64,000 nucleotides of DNA from Poriferisodalis sp022821985. Its GTDB lineage: Bacteria; Actinomycetota; Acidimicrobiia; Acidimicrobiales; Poriferisodalaceae. Under the pieces are notes generated by a model. That model was not told the origin of the DNA and did not search any database. It saw only the letters and a list, made by a program, of their open reading frames with translations. Location of the stretch: positions 496,001-560,000 of the forward strand of contig NZ_OZ244781.1 in assembly GCF_965219595.1 (NCBI RefSeq), read 5' to 3'. Position numbers and translations under genes: made by a program. Positions 32,201 through 47,200 of the stretch are shown here, piece after piece. How positions within the stretch are numbered: the first letter of the stretch is position 1; each line of letters begins with the position of its first letter.

Positions 32201-35200
32201 TTGGAGGTCACACCGCTGATCGCGTAGTCCGAGCCGCGGCCCGCGGTGCCAGACAAACCATAAGACACCGTGACGTTCGCGACCGGCGCCGGCGACAGCC
32301 TCACTGTCACGTTGCGGGTCCCGACATTCTCAGCCACCGTTGCTGCCGCCGTGGCGAAACTCGCCTGGGGGGTGTCGTCGTCGGTGATCGTCAACGTGTG
32401 AACCGCCGGGGCGCCCAGCCCGTAACCCGAACCGGCAGCCAACGTCAAAACGACCGTCTCGGAGTTCTCGTTGACGCCGTCGTTGGTGACCGCGACCGGG
32501 ATGTTCACAGACCCCGAGCCGGCTGTGACCGTCACTGTCGAGGACACTGTGTAGTCGGTGCCGCGTGTGGCGTTCCCGGCGACGGTGTAGCTGAGCGTGA
32601 GGTTCTGGTACGGCGCAGGCAACAGGTTCACCGTCACGTTGCGGGTCCCGACATTCTCAGCCACCGAGTCCGAGGCTGACGCGAAACTGGCTTGAGGCAC
32701 GTCGTCGTCGGTGATCGTGACCGTCGCTGTCACGGTGCTGCTGAGGGTGTATCCGCTGCCGGAGGTCAAGGTGACAGTCACCGAGCCGTCGGCCTCGTCG
32801 GTGCTGTCGCCCACGGTCGGGACGGTGATGGTCGCGCTGCCGCCGTTCAAAGACTGCGACTTGTTCGCGCCCAGGTCGCCTGATGCGACGACCTGGCCGT
32901 TCTGGGCGACGGTGTAGCGCACCGCGATTGCGCTCGCCGCGGGCGGTGACGCTGACACCGTGAACGTCGCGGCGGTGCCCTCGTCCACATCCGCGCCGGC
33001 GGTGATGCTCAGCTCCGGGACCGCGGCGGGCGGGTCGTCGTCGTCTTCCAGGGTGATCGTCGCCGATGTCACCGGCACCGTGGCGGTGCCCGACACGGTG
33101 ACGGTCTCGTCGTCTTCGACGGCGCTGTCGTCGGCGGGGGTCAGCGTGAAATCGACGGTGCCGGTCTGCGCGCCCGCGGGGATCGTGATCTCGAACGGCG
33201 ACGGCAGCGTCGTCGCGAAGCCGACCACGTTCGGCGTGCCCGACCCCGCCGCGCTCAATGTCACCGTGGTCGCCGTCTCGAACCGGCTCGGCCCGTCGAC
33301 CGTCGCGGTGACCGTCACCGTGGTCGCGCCGTCGTCCTCGTCGATCTCGTCGGGCGAGACGCTCAGCGTGATGCCTGCCGGCGCGTTGTCGTCGTCGGTG
33401 ATCGTCAGGGTCGCCGTGGTGGGCGACGCGGGCGTGTAGCCGACGCCGGCGGCCAGCTCCAGGATGATGGTCTCGGCGTCGTCGTCGAACTTGTCGTTGT
33501 CGATCGTCACGTCGATGTCCGCGTCGGTGTCGCCCGCGGGGATGCTCACGGAGCCGCTCAGCGTCGTGTAGTCGGCGCCGGCTGTCGCGGTGCTGTTGTC
33601 GGTGTCGACGGTGTAGCCGACTGTCACGTCGGCGGTCTGCGCACGCGACAGCCTCACCGTGAACTTCCCGGCACGGCTGGCCTCGGTGCCGGTGTAGGCG
33701 GTCTGGGTGAAGCTGACGGTCGGGTCGTCGTCGTCGATGATCTTCACCGTCGCCGTCTGTGGCGTGCCGACCGTGTAGCCGGTGCCGCCGGTCAGCTCGA
33801 GGGTGAACGTCTCGTCGGGCTCGTCGACGCTGTCGTCGCTGATCGTCACGTCGAAGGTGTGCGTGGTGACGCCGGCGGGGAACATGAACGACGGCAGGGC
33901 GGTGTAGTCGGCGCCGGCGGTGGCGGTGACCGCCGTCGAGGTCAGGTTCACCGTCAGCTCCGACTGGGGCGGCGCGGTCGATTTGACCGTCACCTCGGCT
34001 TTGAGGTCGCTCTCGCTGCCGCTGTAGGAGGCTTTCGAGAAGCTCAGCACGGGCGCTGCGACGGTGACTGCGGTCTCCGAGATCGTGATCGCGGCCTGGC
34101 GGGCGTCGCCCGCGGCGATCGCGCCGACGTTGGTGGTGCGGTCGGCGTGGTTCAGCAGGGTGTCTAGGGCGGGTATCTGCACCGTTACCGTGTCGTCGGT
34201 TTTGTCGCGGTCGGCGTTGGCCGAGGTGAACTCGATCTCCGCGGTCTGCGCTCCCGCGCCGGAGAAGGTCACCACCAGCGCGGCCTGCGCGGGCCGCAGC
34301 CGGCCCGCCAGCGGGTCCGCCCCCAGCGTCACCCCGGTGCCCGACACGGCCCACCTGAGCGCCCGCGCACTGCTGAACCTGGCGCCGCGGCCCGACAGCA
34401 CCGCGCCCGTCGACGACGACAGCCGCACCGGCACCTGCACCACCTCGCCCGCGGCGAGTGCCCGGGCCAGCGTCACGGTCACCGTCGCCGACGGCGCCGA
34501 ATTGTCGTTCTCCGACACCGTGCCGCCGCCTGTCAGACGCACCTCGAAGGCAGCGTCGTCGACCAGGCGCACAGCCAGGCCCGGTCCCGCTGTCACCGCC
34601 CCGTAGCCCGACACCGCATGAGAAACCGCGGCAGCGAGCTCGGGATCGTCGCGTGTGCCGTTGCCCGCGGTCGCGGAGTGCACGGTCACGGTCTGCGCGA
34701 CCCACCAGTCCGACGGCGTGAACGTCAGCGTCGCCGACGACGCCGCCGCGCCGCCGGCCGACACCCGCACATCGCTGCCGGCGTTGACGGTGACGGTCAC
34801 GGTGCCCGTCGGCGCGGTCCCGAGCCGCACCGAGTAGCTGTCGGTCAGCGGCGCCGACTCCGAATCGTTCGCCTCAGCGACCGCCGTGCCGCCGCCCGAT
34901 TCGACGATCACCAGCCCCGCAGCAGCAGCCGGCTCGACCACCCCAAGCCCGAACACTGCCTGGTCCGGCGCCGTCTCCAGCCCGCCCCCGAGACTCGTGC
35001 CGTCGGACACCGCCTTGCCCAACTGCAACGACACCGACACCGAATCGCTGTCGGTCTCGACGACGCCGTCGGCGACCGCGGTCAGCTCCAGCACCGCGGT
35101 CTGCGCTCCCGCCCCGGCGAACGTCACCGTCGCATACAGATTGCCCTTCACGCCCGGCGACGCCGTCACGTCGCCCACCGACACGCCCGTGTTCGCCTCG

Positions 35201-38200
35201 CCCGACTTGGCGGCCAACCCGAAGTCCGCGGCCGTCACGCCTTCGCCGCCCGACAAGCCCACCCGCACCACCGCAGTCTCGCCCGCCGCCAGCGCCCGGC
35301 CCAGCTCGATCTCGATCTCGGCTTTGCCGCCCTCGGGGATCGACCCCGAACCCGCCAAGGTCATCCCCACCGCCGTCGCGTCGTCGTCGGCGATCGTCAG
35401 CGTCGCCGTGCCGACCGTGCCGATGGTGTAGCCGCTGGCGGAGTCGACGGCGACGACGACGGTCTCGGGCCGCTCATCGACAACGTCGTGCATCACGGCT
35501 ACGGGGATGTCCACGCTGGCCGCACCCGCGGGCACCACCACGCTGCCCGGCAGCGCCGTGTAGTCGTCGCCGGCGGCGGCGCTGCCGGTCACGGTGTAGC
35601 TGACCGTGAACAACGCAGGCTGCGCAGGCGACACGCTCAGCGTCAACCCCCCCAGCCGGTCCGCCGCCGCTTCGCCGGCGCTGTACGCAGTCCGGGAGAA
35701 CTGCACCTGCGGCGTCGAGGAGGGAGGCTGGTCGTCGTCGAGCACCCGTGCTGCGATCGTCGGCACGCTCAGTTTCCCGTAGTTGGCGTCGCTGCTGGAG
35801 ATCGTGAACCTGATCCCGACCGTGCGGAACCCGCCGGAGTTGACCGCGCCCTCGTCGTCGACCGCGGTGACGGTCACGTCCTGCACGGTCCCCCAGTCCT
35901 GCGGGGTGAACGTCAGCGTCACAGACGCGCCGCCGCCGACCTTCAGCACGTCCGCGTCAGCAGTCGTGAGCGTGACGGTCACATCCGCGGTCGGCTCAGA
36001 CTCCAGCGACACCGACAGCGTGTCAGTGCCCGACGGCTCGGCCACCGCCGTCGAGCCCTTCGACTCGCCCACCTTCACGCCGGCGGTGTCGTCGTCGACG
36101 ATCAACACCTCGAACGTGTTGTCGTCCGTGGACGGGTTGCCGTCGTCGGACGCCACCGCGCCCGCGGCGACATTCGTGGCCAGGCCCGCCGCGGCCAGGT
36201 CGCCCAGCGCGACTTTCGCGGTCTCGTCGGCCTCGTCGATGTAGTCGTCGGACGCCCACAGCGACACCGCCGCGGCCTGCGCGCCGGCACCCGCCAGACG
36301 CACCGTCGGCGCCAAGCCGCTCGGGTCGAGCACCGACACGCCCGTGTTGGCCTGACCGGAGGTGAGCGCCGTGCTCACATCCGCCGCGGTCACATCCGCC
36401 GCGGGCATCCCAGCGCCGGCGATCTCCAGGGGCACGTCCACGGTCTCGCCCGCGACCAGAGCACGACTGAGCGTGACCGTGAGCTCGGCCGAGCGGTTCG
36501 CTGCGTCGCGGTCCTCTGAGATGTTGCCGCTGTCGGTGCGGGCCACAGTCACCGTCACCGGGTCAGGATCAGGCGGGTCAGGCGGATCGTCGGGCGCGTC
36601 GGCGAACACCGTGCCGTCGCCGACCAACGCAGCCTTGAGCGCCGTCCCCGACAGCGACACTCCCGCCGCGGACGCGCTGCCCGGCGCCACCGTCAGCTTG
36701 ACGCCCACATCGGCTGCGGACACCGCGGACACCGCCACCGACGCCGTGCCCGCGGCGGGGCCGGTGAAGATCACCGACGACCCCGACAGAGTCACCCCCG
36801 CCGGGCTGCCCGAGGCCGCCAGCGTGAAATCTGTGCCCAGCGTGCCGCCGGCGAACACCAGCGGCACCGTCACCGTCTCGCCCGCCAGCACCGCGGTGTC
36901 GAGCCCGACTTCGATCAACGCCGTGTCGCTCGCGTGGTCCGCGTCAGCCGCCAGCGCCCGCGTCGCCTCCACCGACACGCTCAACAAGCCCAGCACCCCG
37001 ACCGGGCCCACCGCCGCGGACGTCACCGTCCCCGGATTGCCGCCGCCGTCTGTGTAACCGACCCGCAGCCGCACATGACGGCCCGCGTCCGACACAGCAG
37101 GCGTGTACGACGCCGAGTTGTTGCCCAGGCCCGTGCCCGTCGCCCAGTTGCCGTCAGGGCTCCCGCCGTCATCAGCGGACGTCTGCCACAAGAACGTGTA
37201 GACGGCGCCCGCGCCGGGATCGCCGTCAGGATCGCCCGACACCTCGCCGAACCGCAGCGCCGAACGGCCCGCCACCCCCACACCGATCACGCTCGCCGTG
37301 TCCGCGTCGCCCTCGTCCACATCAGTCACCGACACCGACACCGACAGGCGCACACCCGTCGCCGTGCCGTCCGCGCCGACCGAGGTCGCCACCACCACCA
37401 GCGACACGCTCCGCGTGACCTCACGGTCCAGACCCGTGCCCACATAGGAGATCTGACCCGACGACGCGTCGATAGACCAGCCCGGCGGACTCTCCAGCGA
37501 ATAGACGATCGGGTCGCCGTCCGCGTCAGAAGCCGTCACCGGCGACCCCACCGTGACCACCGTCGCGGACCCGTCCACGTTCTCCGCGATGCTCAGGTTG
37601 CCCGGCGCCGCGTCGAACACCGCATCCGCCAACACCGGCGGCGCCTTGGACACGTCGTCGGACACGCTCACACCCACCGAAGCGGACCCATGACCCGCAG
37701 CCGTGAACAGCACCACCGCCTGCTCGTCGTCAGTGTCCACGTCATCGGCCGCGGTCACCGTCACCGTCTCGGGCTCGTCCCAGTCGGTGCTGTCGAACAC
37801 CAGCGGCGCAGGCGGCACCGACACCGCCGACGCGTCCGAGGACACCGCCGGCACCGACACCGAACCCGACGGCTCGGCGCTCAGCCGCACAGAAACCTCA
37901 GCCGAACCGTCATCGGCGTCGCCCTCGACCAACTCGGCGTCCCACGGCCACACCAGCACCGCCGGCGAAGACGGAGCGTCGTCGTCGACCACCTGCACCG
38001 ACGCCCCAGCCCACCCGGTGTCGCCCACCGGCCCGGCCCGCAGAACCCACGGCGCCAGATGCGCATCAGCCGCCAGGCCGATCCGCGCCCGCTCATGAAC
38101 ACCGTCCGCGTCGCCGCCCGCAGCCACCGCAAGCTCCGCCAAGCCCACCTGCCCGCCCTCGAAACCGGCGAACACCACCACCGGCGCCAGCGACGCACCG

Positions 38201-41200
38201 TCACGCACCGACACACCCGCACGCCCCCCAGACGGCTGCGACACCACAACGTCGCCCGCCTCCACACCAGCGCCCGACACCGACAGCGGCACCTCCAACG
38301 TCTCGCCCGGCGCCACCACCCGGCCCAGCCACACGCTCAACACCGCCGACGACGACGAAACCCCCTCCGCCGCGAACCCCCCACCCGAAACCGCCACCGC
38401 CGTCAGCTCGTCATCAACCACCGTCACCGACCCAGGAACAACCGCCGCAGACGCTGCCGCCCCCGACGCCGAACCCGACAAGGTCACCACCTCAGACGGG
38501 CCGTCGGTCTCATCGGCGACCGGCGCCAGCTCGAACCACACCCGCCCCGACCCCGAACCCGACGGGATCACCACATCGAACCCGGTGACCGCCTGCCCCT
38601 CAGCGTCCACAGCCGCGTACCCCACCGCGCCGTCCACGCCCGAACCCGACAGCGACACCGCCACCGTCACATCGTCCTCGAACCGCGACGCGCCCGACAG
38701 CGACGCCGTCACCCCCACATCCACCGCCCCCGCACCCTCGGGCACCACCGCCGGGTCAGCCGACAGCACGATGTCGGGCAGCGGATCGTCATCGGTGATC
38801 ACCACCGTCACCGACGACCGCTCGCCCACCACATAGCCGTCGCCGGGCAACAGCGTCAGCACCACCGTCTCAGGACCCTCCACCCACACGTCGCCCAACG
38901 GACGCACCGCCAGCTCCGCCCGACCCGGCAGACGCGGATCCATCGGCACCGCCACCGAGTCCGCCAACCCCAGATAATCCGCACCCGCAGTCGCCGAACC
39001 CCCCACCGACAACCCCACCGACAAAGGCTCCGCGCCCTCCGCGCCCCGCACCGACGACACCACGCCCACCACCCGACGCAAACCCTCGACCTCGCGCACG
39101 AACACCCGACGCGGCCCATCACCCACAAACACCGCACCCGAATCGTCGAAGCTCACCACCGGCACCGCGCTGCCGGTGTCGCCGTCGTCGGTGACGCCGA
39201 TGGCGGCGCTCCACGGCGCACCGACGCGGTAGCCGCTGCCGGGCTTGATCGTCGCTGTGATCGTTGCGTCGGTTTCCTGTGTCTCGTCGTCGTCGATGGG
39301 AACCGAGTGGAGCGAGCGGGCGCTGCTGGTGCTGAAGGTGACGGTCTGGTCTCCCTCGTCGCCGGCGGCCACGAAATCGCCGACCGCGACATCGCCGGTC
39401 TCTGGGATATCGCCGGTCTCGGAGATGTGCAGCGTCACATCGGTCGACGACGACGGGACCATGTCGCCGGTCACGGTGAAGATGGCGGGCGCGGCGCCCT
39501 CGGTGATCGTTCCCGACCCGGTGACGGTGTAGGTCGGGCCGGCGAACTCGTCGTCGTAGACGTGCACCTGCACCGGCACCGTGCCGTACCCCGCGACAGG
39601 CGCCCGCGTGCCGTCGGTCACCTCCACGGCGGTGAGGCTCAGCTCGACCAGCTCGTCGGCGGCGTCGGCTGCGGCGCCGGTCTCGTCAGGCGCGGTCACC
39701 CACACCTTCTGGGGAATCCACCAGGTCTCCCGGGTGAACGCCAGAACCGTCTGGGTGCCCGACGCGCCCAGATCGGCGTCGGCCACCACAGCACCGCCGG
39801 CGCCGGCGACGTCGACCCAGAACCGGCCCGCCGACGACGGCCTGCCCGCCAGACGCACATCGAAGGCCACCGCGTCGCCGCCCTCGTCCGCGAACAGCAC
39901 AGCACCGTCGCCGGTGAACGGCCCGCCGTCGGCAGACACCTCGATCCCCTCGGGACGGTCGTCGTCGAGCACCTCCACCGTCACCGACGGCCCCGCGGAG
40001 ACGCCGCTGTACACAGAACCCGTCGTGGACACGCTGTGGGCGACCGTCACCGACTCGTCAGCGTCGTCGGCGTCGTCCACCGGCGACAGCGTCACCAGCC
40101 GGGGCACATCCCAGTCATCGGCGGTGAACACCAGACCGCCGTGGACCGTCACCGCAGAACCGTCGTCGTTGCGGCCGAACCCCACCGCGGCCGCATCGCC
40201 GCTGGACGGCGTGACCGTCACCGCCTCGCCCGCGGCGGGCGCCTTGGCCAGCACCACCTCATAGGTCGCCACCCTCTGCTGGGCGCCGCCCAGACTCGTG
40301 GCGCCCTCCACCAACTCCACCGCCGACTCGGAGACCCGCACCCCCGCGTCGTCGTCGAGCACCGCCACCGCCACCGGCGCAACATCCGCGCTCGCCACAC
40401 CGGCATAACCCGACACCGTCCACCCGATGATCACCTCCTCGTCGCTGTTGTCGCCGTCGCTGTCGCCGGTCACCGCGAACGTCTTGCACCGCTTGTCGGC
40501 GCCCAGGTTCCCGCCCTTGAACTTCACCTGCCGTCTGCTGAAGGACACCTTCGACCAAGCGGTGCCTCCGGAGTCGGCGAACCTCGGCAGCGGCGCGACC
40601 GTCACGGTGTTCCCGTCGCCGGGATCGGTGCTCAAGCACACCACAACCTCATTCGCCTTGCGCCGCGGCGACGAGCCCGCGACGCCGCTGTAGACGGTCT
40701 GCTCCTCGGTGATCGTCAACGACCCCGGCGTCACCGTGACCCCCGGCGCCGCATCGTCGTCGGCGATGCGCACCGTGAAGCCGCGTGCCGCCGTCCCGGC
40801 GGGATGCGCGTCGCCGTAGCCGCTGACCGTGAAGCCCACATACACCTCCTCGTCGTCGAAGTCGTCGTCGCCCTTGGCCGTGAAGCCGACTATGTGGGTG
40901 CCCCTGTAGAGAACATCGTTGTCGCCGCCCGTCTTCTTGAACGTGAGCTGCACCTGGCCGTCGCCGTCGCTGTCGCCGTCGAGGCCCAGCTTGGCGGGAT
41001 CGCTCGCCGTCACCGTCACCACCACATCGCGGGTGCCCCTGGGCTGCTTGCTCAACTCGACCGCCACATGGTGCACGGTCGAGTCGCCCTCTCGGATCAC
41101 CGCCGAGGCGTGGTTGGTGGTCAGCTCCGCCTTCTTGTCGTCGGTCTCGAGCCCCGCGAACTCGACGCGGTTGGCGCCTGCGATCTCGCTGCGCCCCACC

Positions 41201-44200
41201 TGGCGCACGACCAGCCGGTCCGCGGGCAGAACACGGATGCGCTCGCCGTGAGGCTTGCCGGGAGTCAACCCGACGCCGTCGGGCGTGGCCGGGTCGTTGT
41301 CGACGCCCGCCGAGCCGTCCGGCGAGAACACCGACAGCAGCTCCACCACCAGATGACGACCGCCCGTGGCACGACTCCCGTCATCCAACGACGTGACCGT
41401 CACCACGCCCGTAAGGGCACCTGTACGAGTGAAGGCCACGATGAACTCGGCTCCGTCCACCATCGACTCGTCGACACCGTCAGTGGACGGGTCGTCTTCG
41501 GGCATCTCGGCAAGCTCGATCGCGCCGCTCCCCTTGACGGTGTAGTGCTCGCCGAGGACGCCGCCGGTGACCCGCAGACGCGCCGACACGCTCTCACCGG
41601 TGTCGGCCTGCCCTCTGCTCTGCAGCGTGATGTCGGTCGAGTCCCCCTCGTCGATCACCACCGAGTACACATTGCTCGGGTCTTCGACGTCAAACAGATG
41701 CACCGTCAGCCCCGGCGAGCCGTCGTCGTCGGTCACGTACACCGGCATGTCCGGCAGGGCGATCCCGTCGTCCACTCCACCCGTGGTGGTGCCCGCCGCA
41801 TACGGCGAACTGCTGCGGAACGCCGCCGAGGAGTCCGTCGCGCCGCGGATCGAGTGGCCGATCAGCACGTTCTGCTCGCTGTCGGCATCGTCGTCAGGCT
41901 CGGGATACACCGTCACGAACTGCGGAACGGCGAAATTGCGGCGCGTGAACGCCAGCACCGCCTCACCCTCAGGCGCGATGCTCCCCGAGGTGAACACCTT
42001 CAACAGACCCACATCGGGCGAAGTCACCACCACCCGCGCCACCACCGGATCGGTCGTCGGCGTGCAACGGGGCAGATCCGCGGTCTGGGGGTCGTAATCG
42101 CAGGCGGGGAGGGCAGTGCGCAGGCCCGACGGGTCGCGGTTGAGCGACACGCCATAACGCACCGCCGCGCCGCCCTCGGTGATGAACACCCGCGGCTGGG
42201 TGAACACCAGCGTCGGAGTCTCCGCGCCCTCGAACAGCACGCCGCTGCCTGACAGGGCGGCCGACAATGCGGTGCCTGTCAGGGTGGGGGAGATATTGTC
42301 GTTGCTGCTGATGGTGATCTCGTCGATCTCGATCCTCTTGGCCACCACTGCCGCTCTGCGAGGCATGATCTCGATCACGGCCGAGGCCGGCAGCGCGGCG
42401 CCGCCGTCCCCGCCCGGGTAGTCGAACACGATCTGCACGCCGGCGGGCAGCGCCGCGGCGGTGATGCGCGGGTCGGTGCCCGCGGCGGTGCCGGCGAGGA
42501 AGTCGGTGAACGAGTCGCCGCCGGAGACCGTGAAGTCGATCACGACCTGCTCGCGTTCGACCAGAGCCTCGTCGAGGGTGACGGTGAGCTTGGCGACGTC
42601 GCTGGTGTGGTCGGCGTCGGCGGCGAGGGTGTCGGTGACGGCGACAGCGGCGTTCAGCGCCGCGAGGGTGGTCACCTCGACTGCCGCCGAGTAGACCGTG
42701 GCGCGGTTGCCGCCCCCGTCGGTGTAGGCGACCCGCAGCCGCAGCCAGCGGCCCACGTCCTCGCTGTCGACGACGTATCCGAGTCCGTTGAGGGCCTTCT
42801 CGGTGTTGCGGTAGCCCGCCGGCCTCCAGCCCGAGGTCCCGTTCGCAGACGACTGCCACAACAGCGCGGCTGTGGCGGGGTCGCCGTCGGGGTCGCCGGT
42901 CACCGACTTGAGCCTCAGCGATGTGCGGCCCGCCACAGCGGGGCCCGCCACCTCCGCGCCCGCCTTCAGCACACTCACCGTGACGGTCGCGTCGCCCTCG
43001 TCTACGTCGGTGACAGTCACCATCACTGCTTTGGTCACCGCGGTCGGGCTGCCGTCGGCGCCGGTCGAGGTGGCTACCACCGTCAGCGACACCGTCGCCG
43101 CGGTCTCGCGGTCGAGCCCGGTGCCGGTGTAGGAGATCTGGCCGCTGGTCGAGTCGATGGTGAACCCGGCCGGCGCCGGCGACGCCAGCGAATAAGTGAT
43201 CGTGTCGCCGTTTGCGTCCGATGCGGTCACCGGGGAGCCCACTTCGATCGCCGTGGCCGAACCGTCGGCGTTCTCGGCAATCTCCAGGTCGTCCGGCACA
43301 GCGTCGAACACCGCGTCGGCGGGGGCCGCGGTGCCGTCGTTGTCGGTGACGGCGACCGAGAACGAATTGGCCGTCGAGTGCGGGTCGGCGCCGCCGCCGA
43401 CATTGGTGACACGCGCCGACGCATCGAACCCGTTCGTGCCTGCGCCGTCGGGTCCCAGCGCCACGCTGACCGTCTCGGCGGCCTCGGCGGTGCTGTCGTC
43501 GACGGCGGTCAGCGTGAGGGTGGCGGTTCGCACGGGCCGGCTGGGGTTGTCGCTGCCGGTGAAAGTGACCGTCGGCGTCAGCGAGCCGGTCAGGCTCGCT
43601 GCGGTCACGCCGTGGTTGGCGCCGCCCGACAGCGCGAACTCCACATCTCCTGCTGCCACGCCCGAACCGGACACCACCAGCGGCACCTCGATGCGCTCGC
43701 CGGCGATCAGCCGCCGCTCCAGCGTCACCGTGAACTCGGCGTTCTCGGCGGCGCCGGCGCCGGCCTCGGCGATCACGCCCGAGTCGCTGCGCGCCAGGCT
43801 CACCGCCGTCGGGTCGTCGTCGGCGATCGACACCCGCAGATCAGCAAGCCCGATCCCCGCGTAGACCGAGTCCTGGGAGGCCAGCGTCCTGGTGACGACC
43901 ACCGTGTCGTACACACCGGGGTTGTCGCGGTCGTCGTCGCCGGGCTCGTACCAGAGGTTCTGGCGGATGTTCCAGTTCTGCGGCGTGAACGTCAGCGTCT
44001 GCGATGCCGCCGCAGCTCCGCTGTCGACGTTCAGCATCAACGACCCCGGCGACAGCGACGTGAGCGTGAACGTCACGTCATGGGTCGGCTCAGAGCTGAG
44101 CCGCGGGTTCGCCGCGAGCGATCTTGTGTTCTCGGCAGCCGAAACGGCCACCGGCTCGAAGACGGTGACCGTCGCAGAGGTGCTGCTGTCGACGGGGGCG

Positions 44201-47200
44201 AGACCGCCGGTGAGGTTGGTCGTGCGGCCCGGCGCGTTCAGAGCACGTCCGGTGGTGGGGATCTGCACCGTCACCTTCTCGTCAGCGCTGTCGGCGTCGG
44301 CGTTGTCGGCGATCGGGCTGAACGCGACGGTGGCGGTCTGCGCTCCCGCGCCGGAGAATGTCAGCAGCAGCGACGCCCTGTTGGGCCCGCCGCGCCCTGC
44401 CAGCGGATCGGCGCCCAGCGTGACCCCGGTGCCCGCCGCACTCCACCTCAGCATCCGGCGGCTAGCGAAGCGGCCAGTCGGCGACAGCACCGCCCCGGTG
44501 CTGCTCGTCAGCGTCACCGGCACCTGCGCGATCTCGCCCGCCACCAGCGCACGGCCCAGCTCGACGGTCACCGTCGCGGTGGTCTCCCGCCGGTTCTCCA
44601 TCACATGGCCGCCGCCGGTGAGCGACACCGACACCGCCGCCGCGGGGCTCGGGTCGGTGATCTGCACGCCGAAGCGGTTGTCGCGGGTGGCCGGGTCGCC
44701 GTCGTCGGACGCCGCCACGCCCTCTGCCACGTTCGTGTTGTCGGGCCTGTGCAGCGGATCCGTGGCGGAGATGTCGTCGACGGTCACGTCCAGCTTGACC
44801 GTGGCGGTCTCGGGCTGCTCGGCGGCGCCGTCAGCGGTCGCGTTCAAGGTGAGCGCCGCGGTCTGCGCCCCGGCGCCGTCGAAATCGACCACCGCACGCA
44901 ACAGCGTGCCCTGCCACACCACGCCCACCCCGGTGTTGGCCGCCCCGGGGGTCTTCGCGACGGAAACGTCGGCGGCTGTGACACCGCTCACGTCGGCCTC
45001 GACGGTGACCTTCTCGCCCGCGGCGAGCGCCCGGCTCAGCATGACGGTGAAATCGGCGCCGCCGCCCTCGGTGACCGTGCCTGTGCCGACCCGGGTCAGG
45101 GTGACCGCGATCGGGTCGCCGTCGTCGGCGATGGTCAGTGTCGCCGACCCGACCGTGCCGATGCTGTAGCCGCTGGCGGAGTCGATGGTTACGACGACGG
45201 TCTCGGGCACCTCGCCGGTGCTGTCGTCGAGCACGCTGACGGGGATGTCCACCGCGGTCGAGCCCGCGGGCACGGTCACGCTGCCCGTCAGCGCCATGTA
45301 GTCCTCGTCGGCGTCGGCGGTGCCGGTCACCGTGTAGCTGACCGTCAGCGGCGCAGACTGCGCGGGCGACACGCTCAACCGCAGCACCGCGGAGCGCCGA
45401 GAAGCAGCCTCTCCCGCAGAGTACGCGGCCTTCGCGAACGCCACCCGCGGTCCGGGCTGGTCGTCGTCGAGCACCCGCACCGTCACCGTCGGGACACTCA
45501 GACCGGTTCTCTGGCTGCTGTAGCCGCTGTCGCTGCTGCGCACCGCGAACCTCACACCGGTCGTGCGGGCCCCGCCTGAGTTCTCCACGTCGTCGTCGAC
45601 TGCGGAAACCGTCACGGTCTGCGCTATCCACCAGTTCTGGGGGGTGAACGTCAACTGCTGCGAGACGACGCCGCCGACCAGCAGCCTCGTGCTGTTGTTG
45701 GTGGTGGCCGTCACGGTCACGTCCGCGGTGGGCTCAGAAGCGAGCGACACCGACAGCGTGTCAGTGCCGTCCGGTTCGGTCACCACCGTGTAACCGCCCG
45801 ACTCCGACACCCGCACGCCCGCGGTGTCGTCGTCGGCGATCACCACGCCGAACGTGTTGTCCTCATCAGAGGCCTCGACACCGGCGGCCACGCTGGTAGC
45901 CAGACCCGCCGCCGTCAGGTCGCCCAACGCGACCGTGGCAGTCTCGGCGTCCTCGTCGACGTCGTCGTCTACCGTCCACAGAGTCAGCGCCGCGGTCCGC
46001 GCGCCCGCGCCCGACAGGCGCACCGTCGGCGTCAGCCCGCCGCTGCCGGCCACACCCAGAGCGACACCGGCATTGAGCTGCCCCGAAGTGAGCGCCACCC
46101 TCACATCCGCCGCCGAGACATCCTCGCCGGAGATCACCAGCGGCACGTCCACCACCTCGCTCGCCGCCAAAGCCCGGCTGAGCGTCACCGTGAACTCCGC
46201 CGACCGGTCCGCCGCGGTCGGATCCTCAGAAATACCGCCGCTGTCGGTGCGCGCCAAGGTCACCTCCACCGGGTCGGGATCGGGCGGATCAGGCGGGTCG
46301 GGCGGCGCCTCGGCGAACACCAGCCCATCGCCGACCAGAGCCGCGGACAGCATCGTGCCCGCAAGCGACACGCCGGCCGCGGTCGGCGTGCCCGGCGCCA
46401 CCGTCAGCTCCACACCCACATCGCCCGCCGCCACCGGCGACACCGCGACGGCCGCGGTGCTCGCAGCCGGGCCGGTGAACACCACCGACGACCCGTTCAG
46501 CGACACCCCGGCGGGGCTGCCCGACAGCGCCAACGTGAAATCTGTGCCCAATGTCCCGCCAGTGAAAGTCAGCGGCACCGTCACCGTCTCACCGGCGAGC
46601 ACTGTGCTGTCGAGCCCGACTTCGACCTGAGCCGTGTCGGTGCTGTGGTCTGCGTCATGGGCCAGCACCCGAGTGACGTCCACGGCGATGCTCAACAAGC
46701 CGAGCACACCGATCGGGCCCACCGCCGCGGAGGTCACGGTCTCAGAATTGCCGCCGCCGTCGGTGTAGCCCACCCGCAGCCGCACATGACGGCCCGCGTC
46801 GGATGTCGCGGGCGTGTACGACGCCGCAGCGCTGCCCGAACCGGTCGCGGCCACCCAGTTGCCGTCAGGGCTGCCGCCGTCGTCCGCAGACGTCTGCCAC
46901 TCGAACGTGTACGACGCATCAGGCGCCGGGTCGCCGTCAGGATCGCCGCTCACCTTGCCGAACTGCAACGGCGAACGACCCGCCTCGGCCACACCGGCCA
47001 CGCTCACCGCGCCCGGGCCCTCATCGACGTTCGTCACCGTGACCGTCACCGGCTGGCGCACCGCTGTCGAGCTGCCGTCTGCGCCAGTCGAGGTCGCCAC
47101 CACCACCAGCAAGACGCCCGGGACGGTCTCGTGATCCAAGCTGCTGCCGACGCCGCCATAGGAGATCTGGCCCGAAGCCGCGTCGATCCCGAAGCCCGCC

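Noticed and set aside
36934..42252. Very long open frame (about 1,770 codons) on the plus strand inside the giant gene
   Set aside because: It is antisense to the giant frame and rich in Arg/His/Pro with no recognisable domain. It follows from the G+C-rich third positions and repeated GTC/GAC codons of the real gene. The many other plus-strand frames in 29.3-64 kb are explained the same way.
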